Below are positions 17,953 to 24,657 of a DNA stretch of 34,274 bases, piece by piece. Numbering within the stretch: position 1 is the first letter of the stretch; each line of letters opens with the position of its first letter. The notes beneath the pieces were generated by a model. The model saw nothing but the letters and a program-made list of their open reading frames with translations. It ran no database searches and was not told the origin of the DNA. The stretch spans positions 1 to 34,274 of the forward strand of contig NZ_JACJPX010000082.1 in NCBI RefSeq assembly GCF_014696315.1, given 5' to 3'. The position numbers were made by a program, and so were the translations under genes. This DNA is from Calothrix membranacea FACHB-236 (GTDB lineage Bacteria; Cyanobacteriota; Cyanobacteriia; Cyanobacteriales; Nostocaceae).

Positions 17953-18064
17953 CAATTACCAATTACCAATTACCAATTACCAATTACCAATTACCAATTA
18001 CCAATTACCCATTACCCATTACCAATTACCCATTACCAATTACCCATTACCAATTACCCATTAC
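17953..18064. repeat. Heptanucleotide array CAATTAC/CCATTAC, 16 units
   Basis: Eight CAATTAC units, two CCATTAC units, then alternating CAATTAC and CCATTAC to the end, all in perfect 7-bp register. It fills most of the gap between the glycosyltransferase and the TauE gene, and its last unit provides the stop codon of the TauE gene. Confidence 0.95.
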
Positions 18065-18891
18065 CTCTGCACTATTCTTGCAGAATAATGTTGTGGTACT
18101 TGAGATGATTGTGGGGTATAACGATTTTGTAGTAGAACTAAAGCCCCAATTGTCAGAAGAAAATAGCCAAAGAATTTTTGCAGTTTTTGCGCTGGTACAT
18201 ACTGAGCCAAATACGCCCCAGGTAAGCTTCCTGCACTCGCAGCAATAATAAAGGAAAACATCAAATTCCAATTGAGATCAACATGGCCTAGATAGCCCAA
18301 AAAGCCTGTAACTGAATTAAAAATAATAATCAGCAGTGATGTACCAATCGCTTTTTTCATGGGTACATTTCCTAAGAGTACCAAAGCGGGGACAATAGCA
18401 AATCCACCACCGACACCGACTAACCCAGTTAATACTCCTACGCCTAAGCCTTCAGTCATTAACCACAACCAGCAATACTTACAAACAGGTCGGGGATAAA
18501 ATGCTAGTTGTGGATCTGCGGAGATTGGCTTAGAACTACGGCGAATCATAAACACTGCTGCAAGCAACATCATGATTGCAAACAGCAACATTTGAAAGCT
18601 TTCGGTGACTACTGGAAGTGTAGCAATTTTAGCCCCAATAAATGCACCCAACATTGTGGCGGAACCAAAAATTAATGCCGTTTTGAAGCTGACATTTCTA
18701 GCTCGCCAGTGGGGAATCAATCCCAGTATGCTAACTGTACCGACAATTACCAACGTCATGGCGATCGCAGATTTTGGCGGTACACCCATCACGTAAACTA
18801 AAATTGGCAGCGCCAGCACCGAACCACCACCGCCAATTAAGCCCAAGCTTAACCCAATACAAGCAGCCAATAGATGCCCAATAATCCACAC
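18061..18891 (-). CDS. Sulfite exporter TauE/SafE family membrane protein
   Basis: About 276 residues with roughly eight hydrophobic segments in two related halves. Each half has a Gly-rich loop typical of TauE/SafE (GLSLGLIGGGGSVLALPILV and GVGVLTGLVGVGGGFAIVPALVLL). The family exports sulfite, sulfoacetate or other sulfur anions. Next to a rhodanese and a persulfide dioxygenase, sulfite export is the natural guess. The chosen start is GTG at 18891 (VWIIGHLLAACIGL), preceded by GGAGCGAAGCGAC from a dispersed repeat. An ATG at 18912 would add seven residues (MNSERSD) encoded by that repeat. It is probably transcribed with the two upstream sulfur genes. Confidence 0.88.
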   Translation of the reverse strand: MWIIGHLLAACIGLSLGLIGGGGSVLALPILVYVMGVPPKSAIAMTLVIVGTVSILGLIPHWRARNVSFKTALIFGSATMLGAFIGAKIATLPVVTESFQMLLFAIMMLLAAVFMIRRSSKPISADPQLAFYPRPVCKYCWLWLMTEGLGVGVLTGLVGVGGGFAIVPALVLLGNVPMKKAIGTSLLIIIFNSVTGFLGYLGHVDLNWNLMFSFIIAASAGSLPGAYLAQYVPAQKLQKFFGYFLLTIGALVLLQNRYTPQSSQVPQHYSARIVQR

Positions 18892-18933
18892 GTCGCTTCG
18901 CTCCGAATTCAAAATTCAAAATTCAAAATTAAG
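18892..18933 (-). repeat. 42-bp dispersed repeat supplying the ribosome binding site of the TauE gene
   Basis: Read on the minus strand, three AAAATTC-type heptamers are followed by GGAGCGAAGCGAC, ending exactly at the start codon. It differs at one base from 19588-19629, which ends exactly at the ATG of the rhodanese gene. Confidence 0.85.
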
Positions 18934-18975
18934 ACACCTACAAGGAACTTCCAGAACATAAATTATGCAATTGCT

Positions 18976-19034
18976 TGTAGAGACGCGATTCATCGCGTCT
19001 GATTCATCGCGTCTCAATTCTGATTCATCGCGTC
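18976..19034. repeat. Repeated palindrome arms (GATTCATCGCGTCT)
   Basis: One full AGACGCGATTCATCGCGTCT palindrome is followed by two more right arms (GATTCATCGCGTCT), the last after a short CAATTCT spacer. It lies between the TauE and rhodanese genes and belongs to the same family as 11593 and 16436-16536. Confidence 0.85.
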
Positions 19035-19047
19035 TGCTAAATATCGG

Positions 19048-19587
19048 TCATGAGCCACTGCGTTGGTTATACGGTAGTTTTGCCAGCATCATCCCCAACA
19101 TACAAGTGTCTGTTATGCCCGAATAGAATAACCCTGCTCCCATTACGCCACTGAGAAGTAGAAACCAGGGAGAAACAAATGCTCCTAGTAAAGTACCGAG
19201 TAATACTGAGAAACCTGTAATAATTTGAACTTGCCGCAGTAAGCTAATTGGGGCTTTGCGGTTGATTGTAGTAGGGAAACCTGCTTCTTTCCATGCACCA
19301 ATACCACCACTCAAATGAGTGACAGTTGCAAACCCAGCACTAAACAACTTTTGCGCCGCCATTGCCGAGCGATTTCCGGAGCGACAATAGAGAACAATGC
19401 TACCATCCTGAGGAACCTTGCGCGGATCAAAGCTGGAAAGGGAAACGAGTGTTGCATCTGCGATATGTTCTCCTGCATACTCAGATGGTTCCCGAACATC
19501 AATCAGTGTCACAGCTTTTTGGTCAAGCAGTTGTTTAAGAGTTTGGGCGCTAACAGTTTGTAATTTATTTACACCAGAAGTAGTCAT
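19048..19587 (-). CDS. Rhodanese-DUF2892 membrane sulfurtransferase (YgaP-like)
   Basis: About 179 residues. An N-terminal rhodanese domain (~residues 10-105) has VTLIDVREPSEYAGEHI and the active-site loop LYCRSGNRS, whose Cys would carry the persulfide. A C-terminal DUF2892 region follows with two membrane segments (ITGFSVLLGTLLGAFVSPW and LLLSGVMGAGLFYSGI), as in Escherichia coli YgaP. It is expected to move sulfane sulfur at the inner membrane. It lies between the TauE and persulfide dioxygenase genes on the same strand. ATG at 19587 (MTTSGVNKLQ) is chosen. The 7-residue extension MNLERSD, starting at 19608, comes from the dispersed 42-bp repeat. The last residues (RSGS) and stop overlap a sequence like the insert in the second MITE copy. 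Confidence 0.9.
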   Translation of the reverse strand: MTTSGVNKLQTVSAQTLKQLLDQKAVTLIDVREPSEYAGEHIADATLVSLSSFDPRKVPQDGSIVLYCRSGNRSAMAAQKLFSAGFATVTHLSGGIGAWKEAGFPTTINRKAPISLLRQVQIITGFSVLLGTLLGAFVSPWFLLLSGVMGAGLFYSGITDTCMLGMMLAKLPYNQRSGS

Positions 19588-19629
19588 GTCGCTTCGCTCC
19601 AAATTCAAAATTCAAAATTCAAAATTAAG
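19588..19629 (-). repeat. 42-bp dispersed repeat supplying the ribosome binding site of the rhodanese gene
   Basis: It matches 18892-18933 at 41 of 42 positions and is placed identically, with GGAG nine bases before the ATG at 19587. Confidence 0.85.
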
Positions 19630-19666
19630 TAATGAGAAATAATTAATTACGCAGATTTTTTTGTCT

Positions 19667-20362
19667 CTATGCGGCGGTGCTACCGCAGCGTTGATTGGCT
19701 GGGACGGCTTCCATAATCTTGTTAGGTTGGGGTAGATTGAGATTTGCCATCAATTCCACAAATTCACTGCGGCTACGTCCGGCTAATCGTGGGTTATATT
19801 GCTTCTCTTCACCGATAGTAGAAACTGTATGCCCGCGATAATCGTGACCGGGATAAACTAAGGTTTCATCAGGTAATGTGAACAGCCTTTGCGTTATCGA
19901 GTCATACATCGCTTCTGCATTGCCACTTTGGAAGTCAGTGCGTCCACAACCACGAATTAAAAGCGCATCTCCAGTTAACAAGTGAGTGCTATTAACTAGA
20001 TATGCCATGTGAATATCAGTATGACCAGGAGTTGCGATCGCTTCTATTTTCACACTCGCCAACTCTAAGATTTCTTTATCTTTAATTAAGCGGTCTGCAC
20101 AAGCAACTTGGGCATTCTCCGGTAGGATTCCTTGGCAACCTGTTAACTCACGTAGTTTTGCTGTACCAGTAATATGGTCAGCGTGGATATGAGTTTCTAG
20201 ACAGTATTTGAGAGTTAGCCCGAGTTCATTGAGCAATTTGCGATCGCGTTCTACTTGCTCTATTACCGGATCAACTAAAACAGCAAATTTCGTCGTGCGA
20301 TCGGCAATTAAATACGTATATGTACTAGTTTCTGGGTCAAATAGTTGTCGAAATAACATCAT
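19667..20362 (-). CDS. ETHE1/Blh-like persulfide dioxygenase (MBL fold)
   Basis: A metallo-beta-lactamase-fold enzyme of about 231 residues. Metal-site motifs are visible: THIHADH, the GHTDIH His, the Asp in LLTGDALLIRGCGRTDFQ, and YPGHDY. The GRTDFQ and YPGHDYRGH pattern is typical of ETHE1-type sulfur dioxygenases, which oxidise glutathione persulfide to sulfite, rather than of glyoxalase II or beta-lactamases. The start ATG at 20362 (MMLFRQLFD) is chosen because GGAG lies 6 bases upstream; an in-frame ATG at 20389 lacks that support. A palindrome shared with the SQR promoter region lies about 50 bases upstream. It heads the minus-strand sulfur genes with rhodanese and TauE downstream. Confidence 0.92.
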   Translation of the reverse strand: MMLFRQLFDPETSTYTYLIADRTTKFAVLVDPVIEQVERDRKLLNELGLTLKYCLETHIHADHITGTAKLRELTGCQGILPENAQVACADRLIKDKEILELASVKIEAIATPGHTDIHMAYLVNSTHLLTGDALLIRGCGRTDFQSGNAEAMYDSITQRLFTLPDETLVYPGHDYRGHTVSTIGEEKQYNPRLAGRSRSEFVELMANLNLPQPNKIMEAVPANQRCGSTAA

Positions 20363-20405
20363 AGCTGACTCCAATCTTCTATCTTGCATATATACCAGGT
20401 AATAA

Positions 20406-20433
20406 TACTACTATATAGTAATATAGTAAATTT
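20406..20433. promoter_or_regulatory. Candidate operator upstream of the persulfide dioxygenase
   Basis: Contains the perfect palindrome ACTATATAGT (20410-20419) and, on the minus strand, AAATTTACTA (20433-20424). Both sequences recur in the same order upstream of SQR (20822-20853). Its position 48-57 bases before the start codon fits an operator or promoter core. Binding by the local ArsR protein is inference. Confidence 0.55.
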
Positions 20434-20483
20434 GTCGATATTATCTGCAAAAAGATAATTAAATTCTTTGCTGGTGAGTCGTT

Positions 20484-20714
20484 TTACTCCATATCCTGAC
20501 AGGAACAGCGACGACAGTAATACCGCAATCCCCACAAAGAAGTTAGCAAAACCAAGATTTTTAAGACCAAAGGACTTAACACGAAACTGATAAACAAACT
20601 GATGACAGCGATAGTGCTGGACAACACAACTACAATCTCTTCGTTGCGAAAGTAAAATCTGACAAAGATGGCGAGCAGTGCAACGCTAAATGCCAAGAGC
20701 AAGGATATATACAT
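20484..20714 (-). CDS. Small membrane protein with Cys-rich tail, unknown
   Basis: A 76-residue protein, not recognised. It has two or three hydrophobic helices (YISLLLAFSVALLAIFVRFY, VVVLSSTIAVISLFISFVL, PLVLKILVLLTSLWGL) and a short hydrophilic C-terminus YYCRRCSCQDME with Cys at residues 67, 70 and 72. No strong ribosome binding site is seen. It lies between the persulfide dioxygenase and SQR genes, flanked on both sides by the shared ACTATATAGT palindrome, so a role in sulfur or metal handling is plausible but only inferred from context. Confidence 0.55.
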   Translation of the reverse strand: MYISLLLAFSVALLAIFVRFYFRNEEIVVVLSSTIAVISLFISFVLSPLVLKILVLLTSLWGLRYYCRRCSCQDME

Positions 20715-20821
20715 AAAAATGCACCGTGAAGAGTCGAAAAGGAATTGAAATAGGGAGATGAAGAGAAATTACCAACACCCATTACCCATTACCCATTCTC
20801 CAGTAAAGATTTTTATCATTT

Positions 20822-20858
20822 AAATTTACTAAAACCTTTTACTACTATATAGTTATAT
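20822..20858. promoter_or_regulatory. Candidate operator between the small membrane gene and SQR
   Basis: AAATTTACTA (20822-20831), then TACTACTATATAGTTATAT (20840-20858), which contains the palindrome ACTATATAGT (20844-20853). The same parts occur upstream of the persulfide dioxygenase with shorter spacing. It is about 150 bases before the SQR ATG and 130 bases before the divergent small membrane gene. Confidence 0.55.
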
Positions 20859-21001
20859 CATGAGATGGTGGTTATGAGGTAAAACTGCTGTGGGATGTCA
20901 GTCGCAGACTGCTACAAAGCGGTATCAGTAGGTGAACCTTGTAACTAGTATGAGGAGCTGGTTGACTCTAGCTTGATTAAATAGTTACCGGGGGGAATTT
21001 T

Positions 21002-22306
21002 ATGGCTCGAATTGTAGTGATTGGTGCTGGAATCGGGGGGTTACCCATTACCTACGAACTGCGACGACTACTGCCAAAAGAGCATCAAATTACACTGATT
21101 TCCAATACCCCTAAGTTTACTTTTATTCCTTCCTTACCCTGGGTAGGCTTGAATCTTAAAGAACTTGAGAGTATTCAATTAGATGTAGAAAATCTGCTAG
21201 TAAATCGAGGAATAGATTGGATATTAGGAGGAGTTAGCCAAATTCAGCCAGAATTACAGCAACTCGTTGTCAACGATACTGTAATCTCTTATGACTATGC
21301 AGTGATTGCTACAGGTGCAGAGTTAGCACTAGATGCAATTCCCGGATTGGATCAAGGATATGTGGAGTCGGTGTGTAATCCAGCTCATGCACTCAAAGCT
21401 GCGGAATGCTGGAAACAGTTTCTCAAAAATCCCGGGCCAATAGTAGTGGGTGCAGTACCCGGCGCTAGTTGTTTTGGCCCAGCTTACGAGTTTGCATTAC
21501 TTACAGACTGGCTTTTGCGGCGCTATGGAATACGCGATCGCGCCCCCATTACCTTTGTGACACCAGAACCTTATGTTGGACATTTGGGAATTGGTGGAAT
21601 GGCAAATTCTGCGGAATTGGTAACTAAATTACTCAAACAAAAAGAAATTACAGTACTTGAAAACACCGCTATTAGCCACATTGGGCCAAACACAATTTAC
21701 CTAGCAGATGGGCGTTCTCTACCCTTTGCTTTTAGTATGTTGTTACCGCCATTCCGCGGGCCGCGTTTTTTAAGAGAAGCACCTACTTTAACCGATCCCA
21801 AGGGATTTGTACCTGTATTACCCACTTATCAACATCCTAAATTTCCCTCAATTTATAGCGTTGGGGTAATTACTCAACTCAAACCACCCGAACAAACTCC
21901 CATTCCCATTGGTGTACCCAAGACAGGCCAAATGACCGAAGCAATGGGAATAGCTGTAGCTCACAACATTGCTGTGCAACTAAAAGTAATTTCTGCACCT
22001 TTGGTAACTCCTACCTTAGAAGCACTTTGTTTAGCCGATTTTGGCGACACAGGAATTGCATTTTTAGCAGACCAAGTTTTACCAGATCCAATTACTAAAC
22101 AAAGGCGAAGAGCCATAGCTAAAGAAGGACTTTGGGTAAGTTGGGCTAAGACTGCTTTTGAGAAATTTTTCTTAGCTAAAATGCGTTGGGGTTTAGCAGT
22201 TCCTTGGTTCGAGCATTGGGGATTGAATATGATGGGTTTAGACCTAGTAAAACCCGTTGAAAACTTAGAAGTCTCACAAGATACTCAAACTCTTGTAATT
22301 AAATAG
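21002..22306 (+). CDS. Sulfide:quinone oxidoreductase family flavoprotein
   Basis: A 434-residue FAD-dependent, peripheral-membrane oxidoreductase that should oxidise sulfide to sulfane sulfur and pass electrons to quinone. The N-terminal dinucleotide fold GAGIGGLPITYEL, the ATGAELALDAIPG segment and the second FAD-contact region SVGVI are visible. Cysteines stand at 125 (SVCNPAHA), 157 (GASCFGPAYEF) and 343 (ALCLADFGDTG). This is the three-Cys arrangement seen in SQRs such as that of Acidianus, where two Cys form the catalytic sulfur bridge. The C-terminal amphipathic stretch (FEKFFLAKMRWGLAVPWFE) may bind the membrane. The start is supported by GGGGGG just upstream. Neighbouring dioxygenase, rhodaneses and ArsR agree with the call. 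The exact SQR type is uncertain. Confidence 0.88.
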   Translation: MARIVVIGAGIGGLPITYELRRLLPKEHQITLISNTPKFTFIPSLPWVGLNLKELESIQLDVENLLVNRGIDWILGGVSQIQPELQQLVVNDTVISYDYAVIATGAELALDAIPGLDQGYVESVCNPAHALKAAECWKQFLKNPGPIVVGAVPGASCFGPAYEFALLTDWLLRRYGIRDRAPITFVTPEPYVGHLGIGGMANSAELVTKLLKQKEITVLENTAISHIGPNTIYLADGRSLPFAFSMLLPPFRGPRFLREAPTLTDPKGFVPVLPTYQHPKFPSIYSVGVITQLKPPEQTPIPIGVPKTGQMTEAMGIAVAHNIAVQLKVISAPLVTPTLEALCLADFGDTGIAFLADQVLPDPITKQRRRAIAKEGLWVSWAKTAFEKFFLAKMRWGLAVPWFEHWGLNMMGLDLVKPVENLEVSQDTQTLVIK

Positions 22307-22318
22307 TTAGTGAATATA

Positions 22319-22348
22319 TGGTGCGTTGTGGTGGGCAACAACACACCA
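22319..22348 (+). repeat. Hairpin repeat after SQR
   Basis: TGGTGCGTTGT pairs with ACAACACACCA (one mismatch) around a GGTGGGCA loop, 13 bases after the SQR stop. It lacks a T-run, so it is more likely a dispersed palindrome or RNA-stability element than a strict terminator. Confidence 0.55.
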
Positions 22349-22436
22349 TCAAGAATTGTAAATTTTACCCAAAATTTTCTCTGTTAAATCTGGATTTTTT
22401 ATCAAAAATTATTAACCAGAAAGAGGAGAAATCAAT

Positions 22437-22889
22437 ATGAAAAGGATAATCCCAACAATCGCTACTATTTCGATTTTGAGTTTACTTCCAGTACCAGTTG
22501 TAATAGCTCAATCAGGTACAGGAGGATGCCCTTCTAGGGCTACTTCTTCCTCAGGAATGTATGACCCAAAAACAGTAGAAACCATAACAGGTCAAGTAAT
22601 TTCTATAGACAACACTGCTTCTCCTAGAGGAATGTCTGGTGGCTTGCATTTAAAAGTCAAAACTCTAAAAGAAGAGATTCCAGTACATTTGGGGCCAGTA
22701 TGGTACATCAACCAACAAAACATCCAAATTAAACTTCAAGACCAAATTGAAGTTAAAGGTTCAAGAATAACCTTTGCTGGACAGCCCACAATCATTGCTG
22801 CCCAAATTAAAAAAGACAACCAAATTCTGAATTTACGTTCTGATGATGGTCTACCAGTTTGGGCGGGATGGAGAAGAAACCAGAGGTAA
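22437..22889 (+). CDS. Secreted OB-fold-like protein, unknown function
   Basis: A 150-residue protein with a Sec signal peptide (MKRIIPTIATISILSLLPVP...VIAQ). The mature part has a repeated beta-rich pattern: YDPKTVETITGQVISI, LHLKVKTLKEEIPVHLGP, QIEVKGSRITFAGQP, and the C-terminal PVWAGWRR signature. This resembles a family of small periplasmic OB-like proteins found in cyanobacteria and proteobacteria, often labelled DNA-binding or magnetosome-like without evidence. A Cys at about residue 31 (GGCPSR) follows the signal peptide. AGAGGAG lies upstream at good spacing. Its place between SQR and a heme-type membrane protein hints at a periplasmic redox or sulfur role, which is inference. Confidence 0.75.
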   Translation: MKRIIPTIATISILSLLPVPVVIAQSGTGGCPSRATSSSGMYDPKTVETITGQVISIDNTASPRGMSGGLHLKVKTLKEEIPVHLGPVWYINQQNIQIKLQDQIEVKGSRITFAGQPTIIAAQIKKDNQILNLRSDDGLPVWAGWRRNQR

Positions 22890-22893
22890 GCCA

Positions 22894-23184
22894 ATGAACA
22901 GCGACGAGCACAATAGTCAGCTAAAAAATTACTTTCGCTTAGTAGATGTTTTGGCATTAATTACTTGCTGGAGTTTGGCATTTTTGACAGGGTTTTTATT
23001 GTGGTTTGCCCCTATAGAAAAAGATGTGGATAGAGTCGCTTGGTTTTTCGGTTTATTGAAACATGAATGGGGCAAACTTCATTTATTCATGGGTGTAATT
23101 GCTTTGTGTATCACAACGATTCATCTTGTAATTTATCAAAAAGTTTTACAAAGTTTGAATCATCGTCACAATTTATGGGAATAA
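22894..23184 (+). CDS. DUF4405-like small membrane protein
   Basis: About 96 residues with two clear membrane helices (VDVLALITCWSLAFLTGFLLW and LFMGVIALCITTIHLVIY). His residues occur in the inter-helix region and second helix (HEWGKLHLF and TTIHLVI), spaced as in DUF4405/cytochrome b561-like proteins that may bind heme. ATG at 22894 is chosen because AGAGG lies 7 bases upstream and a frame opening at 22843 overlaps the preceding gene by 47 bases. It follows the OB-like gene by four bases, implying one operon, and could hand electrons to or from quinones. Heme binding is not proven by sequence. Confidence 0.75.
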   Translation: MNSDEHNSQLKNYFRLVDVLALITCWSLAFLTGFLLWFAPIEKDVDRVAWFFGLLKHEWGKLHLFMGVIALCITTIHLVIYQKVLQSLNHRHNLWE

Positions 23185-23200
23185 TCTTTATTAAAGATGT

Positions 23201-23494
23201 ATGGAAATTGCACTCAACCCCAATGAATTAGAACTACTAGCACGCCGCTTTAAAGTTCTTGCAGAACCCACAAGATTGCAGATTTTAGGGGCATTATGCA
23301 ATCAAGAGCAGACCGTACAGGAAATATGCGATCGCACTGGTCTTAAACAAGGAAACGTCTCTAGACACTTACAACTGATGAAAGATGCAGGAGTGTTAAC
23401 TTGTCGCCGCGAGGGTTCATGGCGCTACTACCGTGTGATCGATACCGAACTTTTAGCCATGTGCAAACAAGTTTTCCGCAACGTTATGAGGTGA
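23201..23494 (+). CDS. ArsR-family winged-helix transcriptional regulator
   Basis: A 97-residue dimeric repressor-type protein with the typical order: FKVLAEPTRLQILGAL, the recognition helix region TGLKQGNVSRHLQLMKDAGV, and the wing RREGSWRYYRV. The canonical ArsR metal motif ELCVCD is absent. Cysteines are at 33, 43, 68 and 88. Two well separated Cys (33 near helix 2 and 88 in the C-terminal helix) recall the arrangement in persulfide sensors of the SqrR/BigR type, but I cannot align them exactly. Its place in an SQR operon supports a sulfide or persulfide sensor. The likely target is the ACTATATAGT palindrome. Confidence 0.88.
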   Translation: MEIALNPNELELLARRFKVLAEPTRLQILGALCNQEQTVQEICDRTGLKQGNVSRHLQLMKDAGVLTCRREGSWRYYRVIDTELLAMCKQVFRNVMR

Positions 23495-23497
23495 TTC

Positions 23498-23581
23498 GTG
23501 ATACCTTGCCACATCCGAAGAATTTTCTCTTGGCTATTACTACTTGGCAGCTTAGTTTTACTGATTTGGGGCAATAAGTAA
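23498..23581 (+). CDS. Possible 27-residue single-helix membrane peptide
   Basis: A short frame starting with GTG, whose likely ribosome binding site GAGG overlaps the stop region of the ArsR gene, reads (V/M)IPCHIRRIFSWLLLLGSL followed by VLLIWGNK. It has a basic N-terminus with one Cys and one clear membrane helix. Coupled start placement and composition favour a real small protein, but there is no family to compare with and the helix could arise by chance. Confidence 0.4.
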   Translation: MIPCHIRRIFSWLLLLGSLVLLIWGNK

Positions 23582-23672
23582 CTAGATTTGTCATTTGTCA
23601 TTTGGTGTTTGTCATTTGGTGTTTGTCCCAATTACCAATTACCCAATCCCCAGTCCCCAATCCCTAATCCCT
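23582..23672. repeat. Short tandem repeats upstream of the SCP-2 gene
   Basis: Two copies of a 14-bp TGTCATTTGGTGTT unit, then CAATTAC and CCCCAAT-type heptamers. It is non-coding and of the same heptamer style as elsewhere in the window. Confidence 0.6.
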
Positions 23673-23685
23673 TGGAGTTAAAAAC

Positions 23686-24081
23686 ATGACAGAATTATTT
23701 TCCCCAGAATGGATGCAAGCTTACGCAGAGAAATGGAATCAAGAACCTGAGTTAGCAGATGCGCTCAAACAAATTCATTTCAATTCCGTAATTGGTTATG
23801 GCTTTGAAAATGAGTCAGAACCTAGAGGTGTACTCACCATTGTGGATGGAAAAGCTATTGAAGCAAGTGCTTACAATGGGCAAAAACTTAACTGGGATCT
23901 GCGTGCTGACAAGGATAATTGGCAACAGTGGGTAGCTAAGGGCTTAAACATGATGGGTTTGAGCATGGCTTATATGTCGCGCAAGCTGCAATTCCGTGTA
24001 GGAGATTATCTCGCCATGATTAAAGACCCCCGTATGGCAGGGCCATTTATCAAATCTTTCTCGGTTATGGGTAGGGTATGA
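23686..24081 (+). CDS. SCP-2-like lipid-binding domain protein
   Basis: A 131-residue single-domain protein resembling the sterol carrier protein 2 superfamily: an N-terminal helix (SPEWMQAYAEKWNQEPELAD), a central strand set (GVLTIVDGKAIEA, WDLRADKDNWQQW) and a C-terminal helical part (LQFRVGDYLAMIKDP). The fold binds hydrophobic ligands; substrate and role here are unknown. GGAG lies 8 bases before the ATG. It lies between the ArsR regulator and a rhodanese, and is probably part of the same sulfur operon. Confidence 0.75.
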   Translation: MTELFSPEWMQAYAEKWNQEPELADALKQIHFNSVIGYGFENESEPRGVLTIVDGKAIEASAYNGQKLNWDLRADKDNWQQWVAKGLNMMGLSMAYMSRKLQFRVGDYLAMIKDPRMAGPFIKSFSVMGRV

Positions 24082-24269
24082 AAAGGGCATAGGGCATGGG
24101 AAATACAGATTTTCATGCTTGGTTGTGCCAAAACCTGCCGTGAATGGCTGATGAGATGAACTCTACTCTCACTCTGTGCCTCTGCGTCTCTGCGTGAAAA
24201 AATTAGGTGAAATAGGCGCAAGAGAATCACTCACAATCCAAAATTCAAAATCTAAAATCCAAAATTGTC
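24082..24269. other. Spacer with dispersed repeats
   Basis: Holds a CTCTGCGTCTCTGCGTGA-type dispersed repeat (about 24180-24197), also recognisable near 26103 and 31243. AAAATTC/AAAATCC heptamers follow and end three bases before the ATG of the rhodanese gene. Confidence 0.6.
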
Positions 24270-24617
24270 ATGAAACGTACTCTCAAAGAAAACGAACAAA
24301 ATCAAACTCAACCTTTCAGCTTAGGTGCTAGACAACTGCAATCGCGACAAGCACAATTCACAATCATTGATGCGCGCAGTTGGATGGAGTACGTTCTTGG
24401 GCATATTCCCGGAGCACGTTACCTCAGTCAAAGCAGTATCCTAAAGGAAATTCCTAAAGACCAACTAATAGTAGTCACTTGCCTGTCAGGACACCGCAGT
24501 TTATCAACCGCAAATTGGTTAATAGAGCAAGGCTACAGTAAGGTTTACAACTTACAAGGCGGCATCATGACATGGCAACAGTTAGGCTATCCTCTGCAAC
24601 GAGGAAACAATCCCTAG
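24270..24617 (+). CDS. Single-domain rhodanese
   Basis: A 115-residue cytosolic sulfurtransferase. One rhodanese domain has FTIIDARSWMEYVLGHIPGA, the active-site loop VVTCLSGHRS (persulfide-forming Cys) and the closing NLQGGIMTWQQLGYPL. It would accept sulfane sulfur from SQR-derived persulfide. No strong ribosome binding site is visible because an AAAATTC-type repeat occupies the leader. It is the second rhodanese of the island. Confidence 0.9.
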   Translation: MKRTLKENEQNQTQPFSLGARQLQSRQAQFTIIDARSWMEYVLGHIPGARYLSQSSILKEIPKDQLIVVTCLSGHRSLSTANWLIEQGYSKVYNLQGGIMTWQQLGYPLQRGNNP

Positions 24618-24657
24618 CTATTTGATGCTGAATTAATGGGAGAGCAAAATCAATCTT

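Noticed and set aside
18731-18919. Alternate-frame minus-strand ORF at the TauE start
   Set aside because: It overlaps the TauE gene in another frame and shares only the repeat-derived ATG region.
24006-24230. Minus-strand ORF after the SCP-2 gene
   Set aside because: It overlaps the SCP-2 3' end and a dispersed CTCTGCGTCTCTGCGTGA repeat; nothing protein-like.
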